Positions 1 to 5,554 of a stretch of DNA of 12,369 nt are shown piece by piece. The translations under genes and the position numbers were made by a program. The first letter of the stretch is position 1, and each line of letters opens with the position of its first letter. Origin of the DNA: Methanobacteriota archaeon (GTDB lineage Archaea > Thermoplasmatota > E2 > DHVEG-1). The notes under the pieces are model-generated. The model did not search any database and had not been told where the DNA came from. It was given only the letters and a program-made list of their open reading frames with translations. Location: contig JAPKYG010000164.1 in NCBI GenBank assembly GCA_026394435.1, positions 1 through 12,369 of the forward strand, read 5' to 3'.

Positions 1-6
1 TACTCA

Positions 7-1305
7 TTATGCCTTCCGCCGTTTTTTCCGCCGCATGTATAATAGTACAACTACAATGATGACAACGATGATAATGATAAGTGGTGTTAAACACGTAGTA
101 AGTAACGAGGATGTTTGAGGCATGCCACTACTTGACCCAGATGTACTACTTGAGCTACCAGAGGATTGATAGCTCTGACCTGGCCCAGAGACAACGCTAA
201 ACGATTTACTGACCACTGGGGTCTCATAATAATCATTTCCCTGTTTGAAGGAGACTTTAAAGCCAATGATCTGCGTCCCGTATCCAACCGTGTCAGCATA
301 GATGTCGAAGGATGCGGAGAACACATCATCAGGATCCATCGAGCCGATAAAATACTGCGAGGGAATCACGGTCGCGTTACAGATAGGGGTTATTAGAACA
401 CCGGTAATCTTCTCTGTTTTTGCGTTATAAACCTCAATGCTTATTCTAGAGGAGCCTCCCTTCGTGATGCTGAGGGGAAAATTGGTAATAATCGGTGCAA
501 CATCTAACGCCTCAATAACGGACAGAGGAGCGATGAGGGAGTTTGTATGCAGATTATCCCCATTCTTGTAGCTCACTGAGAAGGAAATATTACTCACACC
601 GGTACTAATTGGTTTGACTGAAAAAATCACGTCTTCTGATGTTTCTGCAGCAAGTGACCCTATGAAATAACTCTGTGGGACGAATTCGACACTGTCTCCG
701 TGTGGAGTGATAATGACTTCTTTTACAGCGTTTTCTCTTTTATTCACTGCAGTAACGGTAAGCTCTGTTGTTCCTCCTTTGGAGATTTTCGAAGGGACAC
801 TGGTTGGGAGGATATCTACTGAGGCGTTACTTACTTTGACTAAAAGAGGATAGATGACATCGGTACCACCGCTGACATCAACATTTACAACGGGAAAATA
901 TATTCCCTCACTCATGTTTTTATCGACAACAAGCTTGAAGTTTATCTCGATGCTTGCTCCTGCGGCAAGATAGCCGATATCTTCATAGTTTGCGGTCGCG
1001 CGAATTTGTTTCCCTCCGGATCGTGCAGGTTCAATCCAGATATTATTAATATCGACACCAAGGGTACGAACTGTTGTCGTTGAATCTCCAACGGAACCGG
1101 ATGTTGATGTTTGTGTCGCGACGGTTTCTGCGTTTCTCATCTGAAGGGTTAACACCGCGGTATCACCAGGCATGAGGATTTCTGGGGATAATTGGTACTG
1201 TGAGATCATGACAGCTGGACTTGCCTGTACGGTGGGAATATACAGGGATACTAATACACTGAAAATCAGTGCTGATATGATGATTGTTGTCATTATTTTT
1301 TTCAT
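7..1305 (-). CDS. membrane-anchored COG1361-like surface protein
   Basis: A 432-residue exported protein, probably displayed outside the cell and held by a C-terminal helix. Residues 1-29 form a signal peptide (basic MKK, hydrophobic core, VQA-S). Three beta-sandwich regions follow, at about 30-160, 163-262 and 268-372. The last two are clear repeats of each other: both have a K-GG motif near the start, then ITP, then QSYFIGS or SQYFIGS. A Ser/Gly-rich linker (376-400) leads to a membrane helix (about 402-424) and a basic tail, RRKKRRKA. The layout fits COG1361/CARDB-like archaeal proteins, which are often encoded beside MacB-type ABC transporters; I infer the next gene beyond the window edge could be such a transporter. 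The ATG lies 1 nt after the PadR stop, with AGGAGGT (1314-1320) inside the PadR 3' end, so translation is probably coupled. The exact ligand or partner cannot be told. Confidence 0.85.
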   Translation of the reverse strand: MKKIMTTIIISALIFSVLVSLYIPTVQASPAVMISQYQLSPEILMPGDTAVLTLQMRNAETVATQTSTSGSVGDSTTTVRTLGVDINNIWIEPARSGGKQIRATANYEDIGYLAAGASIEINFKLVVDKNMSEGIYFPVVNVDVSGGTDVIYPLLVKVSNASVDILPTSVPSKISKGGTTELTVTAVNKRENAVKEVIITPHGDSVEFVPQSYFIGSLAAETSEDVIFSVKPISTGVSNISFSVSYKNGDNLHTNSLIAPLSVIEALDVAPIITNFPLSITKGGSSRISIEVYNAKTEKITGVLITPICNATVIPSQYFIGSMDPDDVFSASFDIYADTVGYGTQIIGFKVSFKQGNDYYETPVVSKSFSVVSGPGQSYQSSGSSSSTSGSSSGMPQTSSLLTTCLTPLIIIIVVIIVVVLLYMRRKKRRKA

Positions 1306-1306
1306 A

Positions 1307-1789
1307 TTAATTTACCTCCTTTTGTAGCTCAGACGAGCAACGTCTTAGTATTTTTATTACTTCGTTTTTTTTACCTTTATATGACATAAACACAGAGTTT
1401 TGTATCTGCATCATTGTTGAGAGTAATTCGCTGTCTTCTTCAATCATGTCGATAATTAAATTTCTAAATTTCATGAATTTTTTCATCATGCTTTCTCCTT
1501 GTTTTTTTGTGTTGAGAATGATTTTTTTCCCTTTCGGGGTTATCTTAAATATATTTTTTGAGCGTTTCTCTGTGGTTTTTACCTTAATCAGTCCTCCTTT
1601 TTCTAATTGTCTTAAAAGAGGATAGATGGTTCCTTTGCTTGGCACCCAGGTTCCTTCTGTTTTTTCTTTGATTTCTGAGATTATCTCATATCCTGATTTC
1701 GGTTTCCTTTTTAAGGAGCAGAGGAGGTACATGGTGAGTATTCCTCTCTGTTGTCCGTTGTGAGTTTCAAAATTCAGGATGTTGGACAT
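1307..1789 (-). CDS. PadR family transcriptional regulator
   Basis: A 160-residue DNA-binding regulator of the PadR family. The winged helix spans about residues 14-95: helix one contains GILTMYLLCSL, followed by SGYEI (32-36), the recognition-helix segment PSKGTIYPLLRQLEKGGLI (50-68) and a wing ending in ITPKGKK. The C-terminal part (100-155) is predominantly helical, as expected for the PadR dimerisation region. The length is typical for longer PadR proteins. ATG at 1789 has no Shine-Dalgarno sequence but lies 27 nt from the centre of a TATA box, so the transcript is probably leaderless. It is the first gene of a two-gene unit with the COG1361-like protein, which it likely regulates together with itself. 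A 23-nt dyad directly upstream of the TATA box is the best operator candidate. The family call is firm; the signal sensed is unknown. Confidence 0.93.
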   Translation of the reverse strand: MSNILNFETHNGQQRGILTMYLLCSLKRKPKSGYEIISEIKEKTEGTWVPSKGTIYPLLRQLEKGGLIKVKTTEKRSKNIFKITPKGKKIILNTKKQGESMMKKFMKFRNLIIDMIEEDSELLSTMMQIQNSVFMSYKGKKNEVIKILRRCSSELQKEVN

Positions 1790-1812
1790 GAGGCCGGGTA
1801 ATTAAAGACCAA

Positions 1813-1820
1813 TTTATAAA
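1813..1820 (-). promoter_or_regulatory. TATA box of the PadR operon
   Basis: TTTATAAA on the minus strand. Its centre is about 27 nt upstream of the PadR ATG, the usual archaeal TATA-to-start-site distance, which predicts transcription beginning at or next to the ATG. The absence of a ribosome-binding site before the ATG agrees with a leaderless mRNA. Confidence 0.7.
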
Positions 1821-1825
1821 TGTTT

Positions 1826-1848
1826 CGGAACTGAACGGTTCGGTTCCG
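1826..1848. promoter_or_regulatory. inverted repeat, probable operator of PadR
   Basis: Two 11-nt arms, CGGAACTGAAC and GTTCGGTTCCG, surround a single central G. Ten of the eleven pairs match; the only mismatch is T1832 against G1842. The element sits 5 nt upstream of the TATA box, against the BRE position where TFB binds. A dimeric regulator here could block or assist pre-initiation complex assembly. PadR is the natural candidate because its own gene follows and PadR proteins commonly autoregulate, but the binder is inferred. Confidence 0.6.
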
Positions 1849-1869
1849 ATATATCATACATTCGTAGAC

Positions 1870-1875
1870 AAAAAA
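1870..1875 (-). terminator. possible short poly-T terminator
   Basis: A run of six T on the minus strand, directly after the stop of the permease remnant and before the PadR promoter. Archaeal transcription can end at such U-tracts. It could end transcripts from the secreted-protein operon upstream, since I see no T-tract closer to that operon's stop at 2343. The tract is short, so the call is weak. Confidence 0.3.
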
Positions 1876-1881
1876 TACGAT

Positions 1882-2175
1882 TTAGTTTTTCCGTTTCAAC
1901 AAAAGAACACTAGCGGAGAGGGTTAACAATGCAAACAGGATAATTACGAGAATGTCAACCCAGATTTCTCCTATACCCCATCCGCACAGCATAATGGATC
2001 ATTCTGCATCGATTCCATATCTCAGTGGGATGAAATACGAGAGTGGTTGGAGGTAACCAGGAATCGATTCGATAGGCCAGAATAAGCCAGCGAGAAGAAT
2101 TGATGGGTTATTTGCAAGGGCGCGCGCAATCGCAACACGTTGCTGCTCCCCTCCAGACAACTCAGAAGGAAGTTA
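1882..2175 (-). pseudogene. chimeric ABC remnant: ATPase signature fused to ABC-2 permease C-terminus
   Basis: Decayed coding DNA from two transporter genes. Reading from 2172, it encodes LPSELSGGEQQRVAIARAL and then ANNPSILLA, the signature region of a MacB/LolD-type ABC ATPase. At PSILLA (2089-2106) it passes in frame into GLFWPIESIP and the last part of an ABC-2 permease, ending LLLKRKN and TAA at 1882. The permease part closely matches residues 317-390 of the intact permease at 8233-9405. An in-frame TGA at 1999-2001 replaces the Arg352 codon (CGA) of the intact gene, and a TAA (2173-2175) precedes the ATPase part; no usable start is visible. The intact ATPase in this window has a different signature (LSGGMKHRV), so the ATPase piece came from another gene. 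This is a fusion scar, not a functional gene. Confidence 0.88.
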
Positions 2176-2185
2176 ATTCGGGATA

Positions 2186-2342
2186 CTACACTTTCTCGGT
2201 TTCTGACCATTCAAGTGTGTAATCATCGGTAACCTTAGGTTTTAAAAATATTTTTCTTATTTCTTTTATTTCTTCATTAGTTGATGGATTTGCGGGTTTT
2301 ATTGTGGTTAGTACTTTTTCTATGTTACTATTTTTTAGCTTT
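2186..2342 (-). pseudogene. orphan coding-like tail of unknown origin
   Basis: Between the stop of the 1062-residue protein and the chimeric remnant, one minus-strand frame is open for about 51 codons. It reads KLKNSNIEKVLTTIKP, then ANPSTNEEIKEIRKIFLKPK, ending WSETEKV and TAG at 2186-2188. The composition (mixed charged and hydrophobic, no low-complexity run) resembles a real protein C-terminus. The frame has no start codon in this stretch, and any start would fall inside the upstream gene in a different frame. I do not recognise the family. It may be the end of a gene whose body was lost when the neighbouring chimera formed, or simply a 3' untranslated region that happens to be open. Confidence 0.35.
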
Positions 2343-5300
2343 CTATTTTGCAACAGTCTGAACCATTGATACAGTAGTTGTAACAGTATTACTCTCTGCA
2401 TCTGTGACAACTAGTGCAACCTCGTAGCTCCCAGGACTGGTGTATGTATGTGTAGGGTTTTGCTCTGTAGATGTGGTTCCATCATCGAAAGTCCAATAAT
2501 AGCTATATGCTTCTGTTCCACCAGATGTAGATCCATAAAAAGTTATAGGTTCATTAACTGGATAAGATTGAGATACATCTTTGTCTAATTGATATGAAAG
2601 ACTCACGGAACATTTAACAGTTACGTAGGCATTTCCCATATTACCTGCGTTATCATATGCTCGAACTTCGATTTCATACTGAGTTGCTAGAACCCTGATA
2701 TTATTTTGGTATCCTTGAGTGCTCATAGTATATGTTTTTGCGCTCGCTGCAGTGAAATGCCATTCGAAATAGTCCTTACTTGGTGAAAGTGTGATCTCAT
2801 TTTCAGGGATTTTGCCTCCTTGGAACCATATCTCAACCGTGTTAATACCAGATCCTGATGAGGATTCATAGACGGTACCACTAACCTTGACATCACCTTT
2901 TGGGACTGTCCCCCATTGTGGTGTTTCAATAATCACCGTTGGTTTGGTTCGATCAATCTTAATTCCATTAACTACTTTATGGGGTATTTCTTCATTTTTT
3001 GCAGCATCTACAGACCAGAATTCGATTTTGTTGTTTTGTTGTTCTGTAGAAATCCTTGGTTTATTATTGGAATTATAAATCTGCTGTGAACCATCATTGA
3101 TCTTGTAGTAGGTGTTAATTTCCCCGGGTAGTGAAACATCATCATGCGGATAGAGTGTAAATTCAACAGACACTGTGTACCAGCTGTTGTCACCATCAGG
3201 CTGTTCAGGGGTTATTTCATACTCTGTCCATGGTGGATCATGATCTGAGCCTATCCAGCTTACACTCCATTTATCAAGCGATGGTGTATCTCTTGGAATT
3301 GTTCGTGTAAATGTTGCACGAAGACGAATAGGATTAGCTGTTATACTTGAGATATCACGTCCAGGATTGATATTTTCAAGTAGAACCTGTGTGCCTGCCC
3401 CGTTGAGGATATCAAATTGCATATTACCAATTGGTATAGAGTAGATAGCATCAAACACTTCCCATTTTTCAAGAGCACTTGCTTTAATTTCCTTTGAAAC
3501 AACTACTGCTTGTGTAACAATCTGTTTTTCATCACCAAAATTGTAGGATACCTCTGAGGAACCAGTAGACCGATATACATGCCAGACACTTCCAAAAGTA
3601 TCTGCATAATTACTTGCTTGGTCACGTTCATCCTCCCAGACTGCGAAGATTTTCCCTTCACCAACAGCAAGGTTATTCCAATCCACGCTTTGAGAGGATC
3701 CGTCGTCGAGTCTATGTCCATTAGTTTGAACTTTCCCATCTGATGAAATGAGTTTACCCCAGACATCACTAATGCCATCATAGCAAACAAAAAACAATGT
3801 ATCTAGATATGGTACTACATCTGTTCGTATATACTGATCACCAGGTTGCACAATGAAGTTATCAGTTACAGTGTTACCATATTGATCTAGTATTTTACCC
3901 CATATATTACCATCATGGCCAGAGCGACCAGGGTTCGCGCTTATATCACCATCGTTCCAAGCTACAAAATACCGTTTAGTTTGCGGACAATACGAAACCG
4001 ATGGAAAAATATTATCAACAGTACTACTACCAGCAGCAATAGAAATAGTTGATCCAACTTTGTTCCCATTGCTATCAAAGCGTTGTGCAAAAAGCCCAAA
4101 GGGTCCAACCACAGGATCGTACCCATCTTCATAGACCACCATGAAAGTACCTTCATCATCGGAACATATCCATGGCTCATCCTGGCAGTTCGTACCACTA
4201 GCTACCTGGAAATCTTGGCCAACTGGTTGTCCATCAACATTATAAATCCGCCCGTACACATCATAGTTATTTGTACTATCTCGTGCATCTTCCCATACTA
4301 CAAAGAATCTGTGGTTTTTACTATCAAATGCTACACAAGGATCAGCTTGTATACCAGGGCTATTACAAATTATAAATCTTGAAGTAACCGTACCACCAGG
4401 GGTAACAAGAGCACCACCTATATTCATCTCGTATCTAGTTGCGGGTTGAAGAGGATTTGCTGGGTTTTCCTCCCAAGCAACAAAAAACACGCCATTACCG
4501 TAGGCAATAGACGGGTTTTCTTTATGACACGCTGTGGCAGCAGGATCTGAAATATCAATATCTGCATCCCCACTAGGTTGTGGATCACCGCCATCTGAAT
4601 TATATGTCCGCCCATGAATAACACAGGATATTGTTCTCTGCATATCAGGTAGAGGGAAGCTTATATCCTCTGGCCCTAATCTTTCCTCCCATGCAACAAG
4701 GAATCTGCCACTACCATAAGCAACATCAGGGTCCCAAGCACCCTCGAGATAATTTTTATAGGAAATCATTATATCAGGATCGGTCCTGTCATCCCAAGTG
4801 AAAATCATATCAAAGTTACTTTGATCTGTTGCAGTTGAATCCCCATAGAACATATAAATAGTGGTATGACCCGGGGGAACATTTGGTACTCTCACTAGCA
4901 CGTTTGCTGATTCACTATTTATTTTCTCACCAATCCAATAATAGAGATCGTTTCCTTGTTCATCAGTGAACCGAAGATCCCTGAAATCTGTTTGTATATC
5001 AGAATCATAGTACACGGTCATATCTACCACATATTCACTGAAGGTGGTACTTCCGCGGTTATAGATGTCAATGGGTTTCATCCTTTTCCATGCTGGGTTA
5101 TACCACGCCGCGTAAGTATCCTTCATAAATACTTTCCCTTGGGTTTTGTTAACCTTATAATTGTATGATTTGTCAATATCTATTCCACTTTCATCTAGAA
5201 AATCATCCTCCCATATATGAGAAGAACCACCTTGAACAGTACTAGGAGGATTATTGTTATTATTATCGGTTTCACTATTAGATTTGTCGAGCAACTGCAA

Positions 5301-5531
5301 TATTCGTGTTCTAAGATTTTCAAAAAAATTCTTAATAAGCGAAATCACTGACGGAGTATTCTTTTTATCAGAAGGCATAGCATTAAACAATGCTGAAACA
5401 GATTTCTTTGATAATGTCAAAGGTTGATTAATTTTGTTGATGTTGACAATAGCCTGCGCCGCTGATGAAAACACAAACAACATTACTATTACAGCAGCAG
5501 CTATTTTCCAAATATTATGATTTCGTTTCAT
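2343..5531 (-). CDS. secreted DUF2341 / seven-repeat propeller / PKD protein
   Basis: A 1062-residue exported protein. The signal peptide (1-27) ends AQA. A region with an Asn run (85-94) precedes a DUF2341 domain (about 143-235; DLRFTDEQGNDLYYWIG, VLVRVPNVPPGHTTIYMFYG). Seven repeats with a core like DPDVAYGSGRFLVAWEE begin near residues 266, 338, 396, 451, 508, 569 and 617, suggesting a seven-bladed beta-propeller. After that come a beta domain (about 670-760, ending KWSVSWIG), two Ig-like regions (about 765-855 and 865-972) and a PKD domain (about 975-1060; YYWTFDDGT, HTYTSPGSYEVALVV). There is no C-terminal membrane helix or sorting motif, so it is probably released or held by other surface proteins. 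GAGGTGA lies 8 nt before the ATG, and the gene begins 23 nt after the 850-residue gene, so they are probably one operon. A binding or adhesion role is inferred; I see no enzyme motif. Confidence 0.88.
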   Translation of the reverse strand: MKRNHNIWKIAAAVIVMLFVFSSAAQAIVNINKINQPLTLSKKSVSALFNAMPSDKKNTPSVISLIKNFFENLRTRILQLLDKSNSETDNNNNNPPSTVQGGSSHIWEDDFLDESGIDIDKSYNYKVNKTQGKVFMKDTYAAWYNPAWKRMKPIDIYNRGSTTFSEYVVDMTVYYDSDIQTDFRDLRFTDEQGNDLYYWIGEKINSESANVLVRVPNVPPGHTTIYMFYGDSTATDQSNFDMIFTWDDRTDPDIMISYKNYLEGAWDPDVAYGSGRFLVAWEERLGPEDISFPLPDMQRTISCVIHGRTYNSDGGDPQPSGDADIDISDPAATACHKENPSIAYGNGVFFVAWEENPANPLQPATRYEMNIGGALVTPGGTVTSRFIICNSPGIQADPCVAFDSKNHRFFVVWEDARDSTNNYDVYGRIYNVDGQPVGQDFQVASGTNCQDEPWICSDDEGTFMVVYEDGYDPVVGPFGLFAQRFDSNGNKVGSTISIAAGSSTVDNIFPSVSYCPQTKRYFVAWNDGDISANPGRSGHDGNIWGKILDQYGNTVTDNFIVQPGDQYIRTDVVPYLDTLFFVCYDGISDVWGKLISSDGKVQTNGHRLDDGSSQSVDWNNLAVGEGKIFAVWEDERDQASNYADTFGSVWHVYRSTGSSEVSYNFGDEKQIVTQAVVVSKEIKASALEKWEVFDAIYSIPIGNMQFDILNGAGTQVLLENINPGRDISSITANPIRLRATFTRTIPRDTPSLDKWSVSWIGSDHDPPWTEYEITPEQPDGDNSWYTVSVEFTLYPHDDVSLPGEINTYYKINDGSQQIYNSNNKPRISTEQQNNKIEFWSVDAAKNEEIPHKVVNGIKIDRTKPTVIIETPQWGTVPKGDVKVSGTVYESSSGSGINTVEIWFQGGKIPENEITLSPSKDYFEWHFTAASAKTYTMSTQGYQNNIRVLATQYEIEVRAYDNAGNMGNAYVTVKCSVSLSYQLDKDVSQSYPVNEPITFYGSTSGGTEAYSYYWTFDDGTTSTEQNPTHTYTSPGSYEVALVVTDAESNTVTTTVSMVQTVAK

Positions 5532-5539
5532 TTTTTATT

Positions 5540-5546
5540 TCACCTC
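5540..5546 (-). promoter_or_regulatory. ribosome-binding site of the 1062-residue gene
   Basis: GAGGTGA on the minus strand, 8 nt before the ATG at 5531, within the 23-nt gap after the upstream gene. It fixes the start, and the absence of room for a promoter supports co-transcription of the two large genes. Confidence 0.7.
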
Positions 5547-5554
5547 TCTCTCGT

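Noticed and set aside
166..396. Plus-strand open frame inside the COG1361-like gene
   Set aside because: It is opposite a well-supported gene, has no ribosome site or recognisable domain, and is the usual shadow of a coding region.
2022..2210. A 62-codon minus-strand frame across the remnant region
   Set aside because: It is a shifted frame over the ATPase/permease chimera; the homologous peptides are in another frame.
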